From: Pedobacter suwonensis
GTDB taxonomy: Bacteria; Bacteroidota; Bacteroidia; Sphingobacteriales; Sphingobacteriaceae
Direction: 5' to 3'
DNA: 64,000 nucleotides
Assembly (NCBI RefSeq): GCF_900111825.1
Contig: NZ_FOJM01000016.1
Span: 62,001-126,000 of the forward strand
Shown: one piece after another, positions 1 through 9,079 of the stretch
How positions within the stretch are numbered: position 1 is the first letter of the stretch
Layout: each line of letters begins with the position of its first letter
Notes under the pieces: model-generated
Databases searched by the model: none
What the model was told of the DNA's origin: nothing
The model's input: the letters and a program-made list of their open reading frames with translations, nothing else
Position numbers and translations under genes: made by a program

Positions 1-637
1 CACTTTGTGTTTTAATAAATTCATCGGCCGCGGTAAGGTTGCTGGCGACACAAATCTGAGTATTGGGTTTGCAGCTTTTCAATACTTCTTCAAAAAGCTG
101 GTTATTGCGGAAAGGTGTTTCAATAAATATCTGGGTTTGTTTATAACGGCTGGCCGATAAATCCAGATCTTTAATGCGCTTCGTACGTTGTTCTTTATCA
201 ATAGGCAAATAACCCCAAAAGACGAAACTTTGTCCGTTAAAGCCAGAGGCCATTAAAGCCAGTAAAATGGAGCTTGGCCCTACCAATGGCACTACTTTAA
301 TCCCGCGTTTGTGTGCTTCGGCAACAATATCAGCCCCAGGATCGGCAATACCCGGGCAACCCGCTTCGCTCATTAAACCAACGTCTTTGCCGGCGGTAAG
401 CTCCCCAAAAAACTGTCCCAGATCTGTCCGGTTATGTTTGCCGTAATCGTGTACGATTAAATCTTTCTGTGGTATTTTTAAACCTGCCTCTTTTAAAAAA
501 CGGCGTGCTGTTTTACTATTCTCTACGATATAGGTATCAATCTGATTAATCGTATCGACCAAATAAGGAGTAAAAGTTTTATGTGCTACCTCCTCGGCCA
601 GTGGTACGGGAATAAGGTATAAAGTGCCTTTTTGCAT
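1..637 (-). CDS. RsmI-like SAM-dependent methyltransferase (3' part outside window)
   Basis: Minus-strand frame that starts with MQKGTLYLIPVP at 637 and runs open off the left edge, so about 212 residues are visible and the C-terminus is missing. Residues around 90-130 carry EAGCPGIADPGADIV followed by VPLVGPSSILLALMASG. This is the signature of the tetrapyrrole-methylase fold as found in RsmI, which 2'-O-methylates C1402 of 16S rRNA. Bacteroidota carry a short RsmI-like paralogue beside the full-length enzyme, so the exact substrate cannot be fixed. The upstream gene at 916 is divergent, so the two share the 638-915 spacer. The family is clear; the RNA target is inferred. Confidence 0.8.
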   Translation of the reverse strand, partial: MQKGTLYLIPVPLAEEVAHKTFTPYLVDTINQIDTYIVENSKTARRFLKEAGLKIPQKDLIVHDYGKHNRTDLGQFFGELTAGKDVGLMSEAGCPGIADPGADIVAEAHKRGIKVVPLVGPSSILLALMASGFNGQSFVFWGYLPIDKEQRTKRIKDLDLSASRYKQTQIFIETPFRNNQLFEEVLKSCKPNTQICVASNLTAADEFIKTQS

Positions 638-915
638 GTTACAAAAATACGTACAATAAATAGAATTTAAGTTCTAAAACTTATGGAAATGGCAGTATAA
701 TCTCTTTCATGTACAGAGGTGTAGCAAATTTTATTTTTAACTGACTTCTTTTCTACACAATTAAACTTGGTGTAAAACGTTAAATATTAGTCAAATATGC
801 CTTGTAATGCAATATTAAAAGGAAAATGTAAAAACTATGCTTGCATATTAAACCTTCAGCATTTTTGGTTCTCTAATTGATACACACACATTAGGTTATT
901 AAAATAAACACACAA

Positions 916-2601
916 ATGAAAACACTGAAATCTACGGCACTTGTGCTGGGGCTATTTTCGCTCCTTGCCGGAACCACAACCCTTGTCAGGGCACAAGACT
1001 ATCAAAATGATTACCAGTCTGATGGTTACAGTACCGGCAACATTTCTTTACAGACTTTTTACGATGAACTTTCGCCTTATGGCACCTGGATTCAGGATCC
1101 ACAATACGGTTATGTTTGGCGACCAGATGTAGATCAAAGTGAATTTCGCCCATATTATACCAATGGACGTTGGGCCATGACTGAATATGGTAATACTTGG
1201 GTTTCCAATTACGATTGGGGCTGGGCACCTTTCCACTACGGCCGTTGGGTAATTAACAGTTACCGGCAATGGATTTGGTTGCCTGACACTAATTGGGGAC
1301 CAGCCTGGGTAGATTGGAGAAGCGGAGATGGCTATTACGGATGGGCACCCATGGCGCCAAGCATCAGTATTAATTTAAGTTTTGGCCGCCGTTATGTAGT
1401 GCCTTCTTTCTGCTGGAACTTCATTCCTCAACGTAATATTTATATCAATTCTTTTCCAAGATATGATTATGGACGTAATAACGTGTATATCCGTAATACT
1501 ACCATTATCAATAATACTTATGTGTATAACAGAAGAACTTATTATGGAGGTCCAAGGGTTGAAGATATCAGGCGCGCAACCAACAGGGATGTAACGGTAT
1601 ATCGTTATGCTGAAAGTTCGAGACCAGGTGCAAGCCGCATTGGCGGTAGAGAGGTGGCAATTTACCGGCCAAGACCTGAACGTAATGCAGTGGTAGACAA
1701 CCGTAATGCCGCGCCACGTAGATTTGAGCAAGGCAATGCTGGCATTAGCCGAGGCGGAAGAAATGAAGGATACACTAACCGCGATCAAAGAGGTAATACT
1801 CCAGGCGTTGGCGATAACCGCTTTGGATCGAGAGATAGCCGAAATGTAGGCCGGGATAACAATAATCAGCCAAATAACAGGGGAGAAGTTTATAACCGGG
1901 ATGTAAACGGACGTATTAGTCGCGGTGGTGCCAATGGGATTGATAATGGCAACAGACAGGATAATGCAAATCGTGTTCAGGATCAGCAACGTGGGGATCA
2001 GATCAGGCAACAACGTAATCAAGACCGTATGGGCATAGATCAACAACGTGGTCAACGTGATATGCAGCCACAGCGAGGTCAGGATGATCAACGTGCTCAG
2101 ATGGATCAACAAAGGGCGCAACGTAATGAGCAAATGCAACAGCAACGTGCACAACAAGCTCAGCAACAGCAGCAAGAAAGGGCACAGCGCGATGTACAGA
2201 TGCAACAACAGCGTAATGAGCAAATGCAACAGCAACGTGCACAACAGGCTCAGCAACAGCAGCAAGAAAGGGCACAACGCGATGCGCAGATGCAACAACA
2301 GCGTAATGAGCAGATGCAGCAGCAACGTGCGCAACAGGCACAGCAACAGCAGCAAGAAAGGGCACAACGCGATGCGCAGATGCAACAACAGCGTAATGAG
2401 CAGATGCAACAGCAACGTGCGCAACAAGCCCAGCAACAGCAACAGGAAAGGGCTCAGCGTGATGCGCAAATGCAGCAACAGCGTAATCAGCAAATGCAAC
2501 AAAGACAGGAACAAAGAAGGATGGAAGCCCCGCAACAGCGCGGTGGCGGAGGTGAAAGAGGTGGCGAAGGTGGAAGACCGTCAAGAGGTGGCAGAGGATA
2601 A
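916..2601 (+). CDS. Secreted aromatic- and Gln/Arg-repeat protein of unknown function
   Basis: 561 residues. Residues 1-26 are a signal peptide ending near VRAQ. Residues 35-150 are very rich in Trp, Tyr, Gly and Pro (FYDELSPYGTWI, YGYVWRP, WGWAPFHYGRW), a pattern common in exported Bacteroidota proteins of unknown function. Residues 180-390 are Asn/Arg-rich. Residues 403-522 are four near-identical 30-residue units (RNEQMQQQRAQQAQQQQQER plus ten more residues), predicted to be helical or disordered. The tail is RGG-rich. The high Arg content of the second half suggests binding to polyanions, but this is inference. It is monocistronic and ends at a strong shared terminator. No enzyme motif is seen. 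Confidence 0.85.
   Translation: MKTLKSTALVLGLFSLLAGTTTLVRAQDYQNDYQSDGYSTGNISLQTFYDELSPYGTWIQDPQYGYVWRPDVDQSEFRPYYTNGRWAMTEYGNTWVSNYDWGWAPFHYGRWVINSYRQWIWLPDTNWGPAWVDWRSGDGYYGWAPMAPSISINLSFGRRYVVPSFCWNFIPQRNIYINSFPRYDYGRNNVYIRNTTIINNTYVYNRRTYYGGPRVEDIRRATNRDVTVYRYAESSRPGASRIGGREVAIYRPRPERNAVVDNRNAAPRRFEQGNAGISRGGRNEGYTNRDQRGNTPGVGDNRFGSRDSRNVGRDNNNQPNNRGEVYNRDVNGRISRGGANGIDNGNRQDNANRVQDQQRGDQIRQQRNQDRMGIDQQRGQRDMQPQRGQDDQRAQMDQQRAQRNEQMQQQRAQQAQQQQQERAQRDVQMQQQRNEQMQQQRAQQAQQQQQERAQRDAQMQQQRNEQMQQQRAQQAQQQQQERAQRDAQMQQQRNEQMQQQRAQQAQQQQQERAQRDAQMQQQRNQQMQQRQEQRRMEAPQQRGGGGERGGEGGRPSRGGRG
2122..2481 (+). repeat. Four in-frame 90-bp tandem repeats
   Basis: The unit beginning CGTAATGAGCA recurs at 2122, 2212, 2302 and 2392, with a partial fifth at 2482. 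The period is exactly 90 bp (30 codons), so copy-number change keeps the frame. The units differ mainly at synonymous positions (for example GCA, GCC, GCT and CAA, CAG swaps). Confidence 0.95.
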
Positions 2602-2605
2602 AATG

Positions 2606-2633
2606 AAGAGTCCCGATGAAAATCGGGACTCTT
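2606..2633. terminator. Bidirectional terminator between convergent genes
   Basis: A perfect 12-bp stem (AAGAGTCCCGAT / ATCGGGACTCTT) closed by a GAAA tetraloop lies between the convergent genes ending at 2601 (+) and 2637 (-). T-rich sequence follows on the plus strand, and on the minus strand after the stem. Confidence 0.85.
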
Positions 2634-2636
2634 TAT

Positions 2637-3272
2637 TTATAAATAGTCAGACTGCCCCGCTACTGCGTGAAGACTACTTAAATCAGTTCCTTTGAAAGTG
2701 CTTTCAGCATTAGGATGCAGGTTTTCAGGATCTAGCAAAAAAGTAGTTATCCCCAGTTCCAGGCCAAATTTAATTTCCGATTCGGCATCATCGCCAATAA
2801 TCAGAATATCGTCTTTGTTCAGTTGATGCTGATCGATCAGCATTTCAAATCTTTCTTTCTTATTGGTGCTTGAAACATCCACCACATGTACTTCTTCAAA
2901 ATCATTGGCAATGCCCAGCATTTTTACCTTTGACAGTTGTTGTTTTGGAAAACCTGCTGTTACAATAAATTTTCGGCCGGTTAAGCTTTTAATATAATGG
3001 TAATCATCGCTGGGTTTCAGCGGCTGGGTTACAGACCTGTTTTCAAGATAGGAAATCACTTCAGGCATCACCTTTTCGTTAAAACGATACTTTTTAGCTA
3101 CTTTTAAAAAAGGTGTCCTCAACATTTCCTGTTTGGCTAACTGAAAATCAGCCTGGCTGATGCCTAAATCTAAATTTTCCAGGAAACGGTATAACTCCCC
3201 CATCAACTGTTCTTCGTTCTGCCCGGTAAAATAAATGGTATTGTCTAAGTCTATAAAGAATATTCGTTTCAT
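2637..3272 (-). CDS. HAD-family hydrolase
   Basis: 211 residues from MKRIFFIDLDNTIY. A longer in-frame reading starting at 3530 would run antisense through the 3352 gene and adds unrelated sequence, so 3272 is chosen. HAD motif I is DLDNT with Asp8 (nucleophile) and Asp10. Motif II is the IVTAGF threonine, and motif IV is IIGDDAESEI near residue 165. The layout fits a pyrimidine 5'-nucleotidase or phosphoglycolate-phosphatase-like HAD enzyme acting on a small phosphorylated metabolite in the cytoplasm. The substrate cannot be read from the sequence. It is convergent with the 916 gene. Confidence 0.85.
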   Translation of the reverse strand: MKRIFFIDLDNTIYFTGQNEEQLMGELYRFLENLDLGISQADFQLAKQEMLRTPFLKVAKKYRFNEKVMPEVISYLENRSVTQPLKPSDDYHYIKSLTGRKFIVTAGFPKQQLSKVKMLGIANDFEEVHVVDVSSTNKKERFEMLIDQHQLNKDDILIIGDDAESEIKFGLELGITTFLLDPENLHPNAESTFKGTDLSSLHAVAGQSDYL

Positions 3273-3351
3273 TATGGATTGGTTTTTGTAAGATGAAAAA
3301 AATAAAAACACCTGTGGGTTAATTATGTTTAATAAGTAAATCACTAAGACC

Positions 3352-3579
3352 ATGAAAAAAGAAACAAAAATCATAGTAGGCGTATTAGCCGGAGCAGCAT
3401 TAGGTGCAACTATCGCATTGGCATTATCATCAGATTCGACCAGCGATCTTAAAAATAAAGTGTCGGATTTTTTTGCTGATCTTTTAGATGCTTCGAAAGA
3501 TAAACTGGCAGGTTTGGCCGATAAAGCCACAGATGTTGCCGATAAGGTTAAAGATAAGGTAGCAGAAATAAACGCGTAA
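3352..3579 (+). CDS. YtxH-like small membrane-anchored protein
   Basis: 75 residues. Residues 7-26 form a Gly/Ala-rich hydrophobic segment (IIVGVLAGAALGATIALALS). An Asp/Lys-rich amphipathic helix with repeated A-D-K-A and V-K-D-K patterns follows. This is the architecture of YtxH/gas-vesicle-GvpP-like proteins, small stress-associated membrane proteins of unknown mechanism. It is preceded by a divergent HAD gene and followed at once by its own terminator, so it is monocistronic. Confidence 0.8.
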   Translation: MKKETKIIVGVLAGAALGATIALALSSDSTSDLKNKVSDFFADLLDASKDKLAGLADKATDVADKVKDKVAEINA

Positions 3580-3590
3580 CGAATTGAAAG

Positions 3591-3616
3591 TGCCGGAAAT
3601 ATTCCGGCATTTTTTA
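3591..3616 (+). terminator. Rho-independent terminator of the YtxH gene
   Basis: An 8-bp stem (TGCCGGAA / TTCCGGCA) with a 3-nt loop is followed by a run of six T. It lies between the YtxH gene and the metallo-hydrolase start at 3644, which argues against the longer in-frame start of that hydrolase at 3584. Confidence 0.85.
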
Positions 3617-3643
3617 GCTATATATGCGCTAACCAATATATTG

Positions 3644-5044
3644 ATGAACATTGCTTTTCATGGTGCGGCCCGTACGGTTACGGGAAGTAAGCACCTTATT
3701 ACCTTAAAAAACGGCACCCGGATTTTATTAGATTGTGGCTTGTTCCAGGGGATGGGCCATGTTACCGATAAACTAAACGATTATTTTGGTTTTGATCCAA
3801 AAAAAATCACTTACCTCATTTTATCTCATGCACATATAGATCATTGCGGCCTGTTGCCCAAATTGGTTGCTGAAGGATTTGAAGGGCAGATTTTCTGTAC
3901 TTCGGCTACAATGGACCTGGCACGCATTTTAATGATGGATTCTGCCAAGATCCAGATGCAGGATGCTGAATATGCCAACCGTAATCTGAGAGAAGGCGAA
4001 GAGATGGAAGAAGCTCTTTACACGGAGGAAGATGTGACCAAAACGGTTGGCCAGATGAAAATTGTGGAATATGAAGAGGATTTTAAAATCGAAGAGGGGA
4101 TTCTGTTAAAATTTACTGACGCAGGCCACATTTTGGGCAGCGCTGCTGTTCATCTTAGTATTACAGAAGATGGAAAAACCACGCGCATTACCTTTTCTGG
4201 CGACGTTGGCCGTTATGGCGACTTGTTACTAAAAAGTCCGCAAAAATTTGACCAGGCTGATTATATCCTGATGGAATCAACTTATGGCGATTCGCTACAT
4301 AAAAATCTCGATCCGATCGAAGATATGCTTTTTGAGGTCATCAATAATACCTGTAAAATTAAAAAAGGAAAGGTAATTATTCCTGCTTTCGCAGTTGGCC
4401 GTACGCAGGAACTCCTTTATGCTTTAAATGGCCTAGAGTTGAAAGGTAAACTGCCTGATGTTCCCTTTTACGTAGACAGTCCTTTATCATCAAAAGCCAC
4501 TCAAATTCTTAAAAATCATCCCGAGGTATACAATAATGGGGTTAAAGAAATTTTAAAGGTAGATCATGATATTTTTGGGTTTAAAGGCTTGCGTTTCGTC
4601 GAAAGTGTAGAAGAATCAAAAGCCTTAAATGCTGATCCAAGACCTTGTGTAATTATTTCTGCATCAGGTATGGCTGAGGCCGGCAGGGTAAAACATCACA
4701 TCAGGAACAATATCAGCAACCAGAAAAACACCATTTTAATGGTAGGTTATTGCGAACCGAATTCGCTTGGTGGAAGACTGATTGCCGGAGATAAGGTGGT
4801 TGAAATTTTTCGCGATGAATATGAAGTTAAAGCCGAAGTGCAATCCATCAAATCGATGAGTGCACATGGCGATTATGAAGATTTATTGCATTTTTTATCA
4901 GGCCAGGATCCGGCTCAGGTAAAACAGTTGTTTCTGGTACACGGAGAATACGAAGTACAGCAAAGTTTCGCTACTAAATTAAAAGATAAAGGGTTTAAAC
5001 ATGTAGCTATACCAGAATACCATCAGGTATATGATTTGGAGTAA
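3644..5044 (+). CDS. Beta-CASP metallo-beta-lactamase-fold RNA-processing hydrolase
   Basis: 466 residues from MNIAFHGAARTVTGSKH. The start at 3644 is preferred because a start at 3584 would place a terminator inside the gene. The zinc motif SHAHIDHCG has His62, His64, Asp66 and His67. Further conserved parts are the DAGHILGSAA loop, GRTQELL in the beta-CASP domain, SASGMAEAGR, and a C-terminal MSAHGDYEDL. This is the CPSF-73/YSH1-like bacterial group of exo- or endoribonucleases. The likely role is cytoplasmic RNA processing, with two Zn ions for phosphodiester hydrolysis. It is monocistronic with a palindromic terminator. Confidence 0.9.
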   Translation: MNIAFHGAARTVTGSKHLITLKNGTRILLDCGLFQGMGHVTDKLNDYFGFDPKKITYLILSHAHIDHCGLLPKLVAEGFEGQIFCTSATMDLARILMMDSAKIQMQDAEYANRNLREGEEMEEALYTEEDVTKTVGQMKIVEYEEDFKIEEGILLKFTDAGHILGSAAVHLSITEDGKTTRITFSGDVGRYGDLLLKSPQKFDQADYILMESTYGDSLHKNLDPIEDMLFEVINNTCKIKKGKVIIPAFAVGRTQELLYALNGLELKGKLPDVPFYVDSPLSSKATQILKNHPEVYNNGVKEILKVDHDIFGFKGLRFVESVEESKALNADPRPCVIISASGMAEAGRVKHHIRNNISNQKNTILMVGYCEPNSLGGRLIAGDKVVEIFRDEYEVKAEVQSIKSMSAHGDYEDLLHFLSGQDPAQVKQLFLVHGEYEVQQSFATKLKDKGFKHVAIPEYHQVYDLE

Positions 5045-5075
5045 AATTGTTGTGCAAAACTGTTATAAAAATCGT

Positions 5076-5104
5076 AGGTCTGGATTTGTAATCCAGACCT
5101 TTTT
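5076..5104 (+). terminator. Terminator made of a dispersed GGATT-TGTA-ATCC palindrome
   Basis: An 11-bp perfect stem (AGGTCTGGATT / AATCCAGACCT) with loop TGT is followed by TTTT. A second, related palindrome (CGGGATT GTA AATCCCG) lies at 5147-5163. A degenerate relative is seen near 11500-11555. The terminator therefore seems to be a copy of a dispersed repeat family. Confidence 0.8.
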
Positions 5105-5146
5105 GCTCTATTACAATAAGGATTAATAATCTTGGGCGCTTTAGGA

Positions 5147-5163
5147 CGGGATTGTAAATCCCG
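5147..5163. repeat. Second GGGATT-GTA-AATCCC palindrome
   Basis: A 7-bp inverted repeat with a 3-nt spacer shares the GGATT..AATCC core with the terminator 60 bp upstream. It has no T-run, so it is listed as a repeat rather than a terminator. Confidence 0.6.
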
Positions 5164-5237
5164 ACCAACTTTATGCCTGTTACCTCAGTATAGAATTTCC
5201 ATCTCCCATCATCCATTTATACATCTTCCCTTTTCCC

Positions 5238-5245
5238 TATCTTTG
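5238..5245 (+). promoter_or_regulatory. Bacteroidota -7 promoter box TATCTTTG
   Basis: It matches the Bacteroidota consensus TAnnTTTG exactly and ends only 4 nt before the ATG at 5250. Transcription would start at or very near the start codon, implying a leaderless or nearly leaderless mRNA. No convincing -33 TTTG box is visible. Confidence 0.55.
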
Positions 5246-5249
5246 TGCT

Positions 5250-5936
5250 ATGGATGTTTTTGGTAAAGCGCTAACAGATATTTACAGAACGGGCGAGGCG
5301 GATACCCTTTGGTTACACAATTCTTACGGAGAACCGGAAGAAATGCCACTGGAATTCTTCTTCCGTGATGATGAAGATATGCCCGTTTTAGAGCTTCAGG
5401 CTTTGCATATGTGTAATGGAAAGGTGCTGGATATCGGCGCCGGTGTGGGGAGTCATGCTTTACTGCTACAAGCATTTAATATCGATGTTACCGCTATAGA
5501 TATTTCGGAAGCTGCGGTAAACATTATGAAAGACCGTGGAGTAAAAAAAGCATTTGTACAGGATATTTTTACTTATCAAGAGAAATTCGACACCATCATC
5601 ATGCTCATGAACGGTATCGGTTTAGCAGGAACTTTGCCAGGTTTTAAAGCTTTTTTAATCAAATTAAAAGACCTGATCAATCCCGGCGGACAGGTCATTT
5701 TTGACTCATCTGATATTGCTTATTTATATGAAGATCTGCCTAAACCACAAAACCAGTACTACGGTGAGGTATCTTACCAGTATGAATATAAAGGCGAAAA
5801 AGGCAATTGGTTCAACTGGATTTATATAGATGAAGAAACCATTAAACAGATTGCTGCAGAAACGGGATGGAATGCTGAATTGATTTTTGATGATGGCGAA
5901 GATCAGTATCTGGTTAGACTAACGTTAACGCAATAA
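5250..5936 (+). CDS. Class I SAM-dependent methyltransferase
   Basis: 228 residues. Motif I VLDIGAGVGSHA at 59-70 is the SAM-binding Gly-rich loop. VTAIDIS (motif II acid) and VIFDSSDIAYL further on fit a Rossmann-fold methyltransferase. No signal peptide or extra domain is seen, so it is a cytoplasmic small-molecule or unknown-substrate enzyme. It has its own -7 box just before the ATG and is followed by an intergenic inverted repeat, so it is probably transcribed alone. Confidence 0.85.
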   Translation: MDVFGKALTDIYRTGEADTLWLHNSYGEPEEMPLEFFFRDDEDMPVLELQALHMCNGKVLDIGAGVGSHALLLQAFNIDVTAIDISEAAVNIMKDRGVKKAFVQDIFTYQEKFDTIIMLMNGIGLAGTLPGFKAFLIKLKDLINPGGQVIFDSSDIAYLYEDLPKPQNQYYGEVSYQYEYKGEKGNWFNWIYIDEETIKQIAAETGWNAELIFDDGEDQYLVRLTLTQ

Positions 5937-5950
5937 GCTAATCTCTCATA

Positions 5951-6020
5951 CTGAACGCAGTGAAGAATCTTCTGATGACAGCAAACTAAATCTGCGCAAA
6001 GACTCTTCACTACATTCGGA
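5951..6020. repeat. Intergenic imperfect inverted repeat
   Basis: The arm at 5951-5971 (CTGAACGCAGTGAAGAATCTT) is the imperfect reverse complement of 6000-6020. The pair could form a long hairpin between convergent genes. It belongs to the same general class of hairpins as those at 43633-43732 and 51007-51103. Confidence 0.65.
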
Positions 6021-6029
6021 ATAAGGTAG

Positions 6030-8804
6030 TTAAAAACTGAAGAACGTTTGTCTTCCGCCAACTTTTTGACCGAAGTTTTGGATGTTATAAGTAAGTGTAA
6101 GCATGCCGTACCTGCCCAGGTTATTGCTTTGTGCATCAATAACACTATTACCTATAATCTGTATATTCCTTCTTACGTTGCTCTGCAGAATATCGTTTAC
6201 CGAAAATTTTAATTGGGCCCGATCATTTTTCATAAACAGGTAAGTAAGGCCGGCATTCCAGATTTTAATGTTATTGTTAAAGCCTGCAATTTTTTGTTCG
6301 TTAATGGTTAAAGCATAACTCGTTTCGAAAACCACTTTTTTAGGATAACGGATAATCAGCTCAGATGTACTCTGATGGGTATTGTAGCTAATGTTGGTAT
6401 AAAAACTATCATCGTATTTGCTACGGTTTAAATTGATGTAGTATGATTGATTGATTTCCACTTTATCGTTCAGGTTCAATCTGATGCTACCATTTGGTCC
6501 AACATAGAAAACATTGGCATTGCTTTGAATATTGTTAACAATAACAGGCGTATGATCGAAATTAGCCCAAAAACCCATCCCAACCTTCAAGCTTGTTTTA
6601 TCTTTCCGGAAATCTTTTGAAACATTCGCCCCGCCCTGAAAATTATAAATACCGCTCATGTTAATGGGATTAACCGTTTGAACGCCATTATTGATCGTAA
6701 CGGTGTTAATTATGCCGTTTTTGGTGAAATTTCCATAGCCATATAAATTATAATTAATAAGGTTTTTAGGGTCATATTTGTACATATACATGCTTAAACT
6801 CTGCCTACGGGCTGGCAATAAATTAGGGTTTCCATTTCTGATATAAAGCGCATTTGTATTGTCGGCCACTGGCTGGAGATAACTCACGTTAGGCTCTGTA
6901 AAACTGGCAGTATAATTAAAGCGGAATATTTTATAAGTCAACTGAAATGTCGGCCACATAAAATGATAACGTTGATCAACAGCTGCTCCATTTGTGAAAC
7001 GGTTGTTCAATGAAATATAATTATGTACCAATCCGGGTTGAAGGTAGAAATCTTTAGTTACTTTATATCCGAGGCTGATGTTTGTGTTGGTTTTGAATCC
7101 ATTCTGTTTAACTGTTTGCGATAAGTTCGGTACTACAATATCATACAGCTGGTTAGCCGGATTACGGTAAAATGTACTTAATGCATTTTCGCTATTGATG
7201 ATATTTCCATTGATATCAGCTTTAAATTTCAGTTTTTTGCTGATCGGCTCAGCATAGTTGCCATAGAGGTAAGATCTGAAGTTATCTATACTATTTTGTC
7301 GTAACTGGTCAATTTCTGAAGTTGATGGTGTGAGGTAAAAAATGCTGGTGCTTTTGTTATAATTATTAACGGGGTTTGGGCTCGCAGAAATATCGGCACC
7401 AAGGTTTAAAGATCTTCCGGGCTTTTTAAAATCTTTATTAAAATCGGCCCTTAGCTGATATTTATTGCTGGAGCTGTTTCTATCATTCAAATTTTCGAGT
7501 GCATTGATTAACTGGTTATTGACGTTGCTATTGTTAGATGACACTTTGCTTATCGAATTATTGGAATTTAATACAATTGAGGGTTCGATGGTAAGCTGTG
7601 TTAAAGAATCGATCTGCCAGTCTAGTTTTCCACCAATATTATGCTTTAGAATAATAGAAGCAGTATTTTCATTGGCATTGGTAATTAAGCGATCTGTGCC
7701 AAGGGTCTGGTTGTTGTTGGAAAGCTTTTCTAAAAGATTATTTGATTTTCCGAAGAAATACTGCGTATTAAATTTGATCCCTTTTTTATTGATGGTGTTA
7801 AAATTAAAACCTCCGCCTGATGAAGTTTGAACACCGTCATTACTTCCGCCAAAATTGATGCCGTTAAACTCGAAATAACCGCCCGAACTCATCATCATCG
7901 AGTTAATCCCACTTCTGTTAAATCCACCTATCCGCTGAACATCACTGGGGTTAAAACCAGGCTGATTGATATTGTTGCCGTAAGCCAAAACACTTACCTG
8001 CGTAGTATCCCTGAAGAAGTTCATTAATCCACCAGCCTGATACAGATCCTTTAAACCTCCTCCCGCATATAGTTTACCGAAAGCACCTTTTTTTATGGCT
8101 TTCTTGAGCTTTAGATTAATAATTTGTGGGATTTCTGCTTCTGTTAAATCAGGAGCCCGTCGTTTAGCCTGCTTATCATCCACTACCTGTACTTTATCTA
8201 TGATATTTGCCGGCAGATTTTTGGTTGCAATTTGCTGGTCGCCACCAAAAAACTCTTTTCCATCTACCAAAATTTTACTAACTGATTTGCCGTTAACCTG
8301 TATAGAACCATCGGCTGCAATGGCAACACCAGGAAGCTTTTTTAGCAGATCTTCTACCACTGCGGATGGCAGGGTTTTAAAAGATTCGGCATTAAACTCA
8401 ATGGTATCTTTACGCACAATTACGGGCGGGCGCTCTGCAGATATGACCACTTCATTTAAGTCATTTGCTTTGGTGGAAAGGTAAAGTGTGCCAAGGTTTA
8501 AACTCGGATTGGCTGTGCTGAGTTCTACTTCTTTTCTAAAAGTTCCATATTGCCAGGCGGTTACTACTAACCGGTATTTTACATCCGTGGCCAGACCATT
8601 GATTTTAAAAACGCCTTTATCATCAGACAGTTTATAAGTAGCTAATGCACTATCACCAACTTTATAAACCGAAATAGTAGCATAATTTAATGTGGTTTTA
8701 TGGTTTGCACTATCAGCTAATATTCCGGTGATGCTTCCATTTTTTTGTGCAAACAGGCTAAAGATAATTAGGCTGAAAGTGAGAGAAAGTAAGAGTTTTT
8801 TCAT
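6030..8804 (-). CDS. Outer-membrane beta-barrel protein with carboxypeptidase-like N-domain
   Basis: 924 residues. Residues 1-19 are a signal peptide (ending LFAQ). Residues 20-115 are a carboxypeptidase-regulatory-like beta-sandwich (GSITGILADSANHK..). Residues 120-225 resemble a TonB receptor plug (LLKKLPGVAIAADGSIQVNG, then KILVDGKEFFGGD). The rest is a long beta-barrel of the OMP_b-brl_3 type, very rich in Asn and aromatic residues. It ends in a Phe, as expected for BamA-inserted proteins. It probably moves or binds a large or unknown substrate in the outer membrane. It stands alone with no SusD partner, so the substrate cannot be guessed. Confidence 0.88.
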   Translation of the reverse strand: MKKLLLSLTFSLIIFSLFAQKNGSITGILADSANHKTTLNYATISVYKVGDSALATYKLSDDKGVFKINGLATDVKYRLVVTAWQYGTFRKEVELSTANPSLNLGTLYLSTKANDLNEVVISAERPPVIVRKDTIEFNAESFKTLPSAVVEDLLKKLPGVAIAADGSIQVNGKSVSKILVDGKEFFGGDQQIATKNLPANIIDKVQVVDDKQAKRRAPDLTEAEIPQIINLKLKKAIKKGAFGKLYAGGGLKDLYQAGGLMNFFRDTTQVSVLAYGNNINQPGFNPSDVQRIGGFNRSGINSMMMSSGGYFEFNGINFGGSNDGVQTSSGGGFNFNTINKKGIKFNTQYFFGKSNNLLEKLSNNNQTLGTDRLITNANENTASIILKHNIGGKLDWQIDSLTQLTIEPSIVLNSNNSISKVSSNNSNVNNQLINALENLNDRNSSSNKYQLRADFNKDFKKPGRSLNLGADISASPNPVNNYNKSTSIFYLTPSTSEIDQLRQNSIDNFRSYLYGNYAEPISKKLKFKADINGNIINSENALSTFYRNPANQLYDIVVPNLSQTVKQNGFKTNTNISLGYKVTKDFYLQPGLVHNYISLNNRFTNGAAVDQRYHFMWPTFQLTYKIFRFNYTASFTEPNVSYLQPVADNTNALYIRNGNPNLLPARRQSLSMYMYKYDPKNLINYNLYGYGNFTKNGIINTVTINNGVQTVNPINMSGIYNFQGGANVSKDFRKDKTSLKVGMGFWANFDHTPVIVNNIQSNANVFYVGPNGSIRLNLNDKVEINQSYYINLNRSKYDDSFYTNISYNTHQSTSELIIRYPKKVVFETSYALTINEQKIAGFNNNIKIWNAGLTYLFMKNDRAQLKFSVNDILQSNVRRNIQIIGNSVIDAQSNNLGRYGMLTLTYNIQNFGQKVGGRQTFFSF

Positions 8805-9027
8805 GTTTGGTTTAAATAAGGAACCTAAAATTATCGGCTATTTTTTTATAAATTCAATAAATGTGATGAACGGGACTAAAAATGTGATGGACCAGGGGTT
8901 TGTTTAAAAGGCAGACACACAATTCTTTAAGATGTTGCATAAAAGGCGAATAACTAATTTGTTAGTTTAAAATTAGTCCGTTTATGTTGAATTTGCAAAC
9001 AGCAGTGGAAAAAATTTGCGAACTTTT

Positions 9028-9060
9028 AAAAAAAAAGCCCCCATGCAAGGCAAGGAGGCT
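9028..9060 (-). terminator. Rho-independent terminator of the DUF5694-like gene
   Basis: Read on the minus strand, AGCCTCC and GGGGGCT form a GC-rich stem (one mismatch) around an 11-nt loop and are followed by nine T. It lies just downstream of the gene ending at 9080. Confidence 0.8.
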
Positions 9061-9079
9061 CTGGAACGTATGTTAAATT

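Noticed and set aside
2122-2481. CRISPR-like array
   Set aside because: The repeats are contiguous 90-bp coding units without unique spacers.
1375-2535. 386-codon minus-strand frame
   Set aside because: It is antisense to the secreted repeat protein and is a product of the repeat composition; Leu/Ile low-complexity, no start context.
3273-3530. N-terminal extension of the HAD hydrolase
   Set aside because: It is antisense to the YtxH gene and its promoter; the HAD core starts exactly at MKRIFFIDLDNT.
3584-3643. Earlier start of the beta-CASP hydrolase
   Set aside because: It would include the terminator of the YtxH gene and add non-homologous residues.
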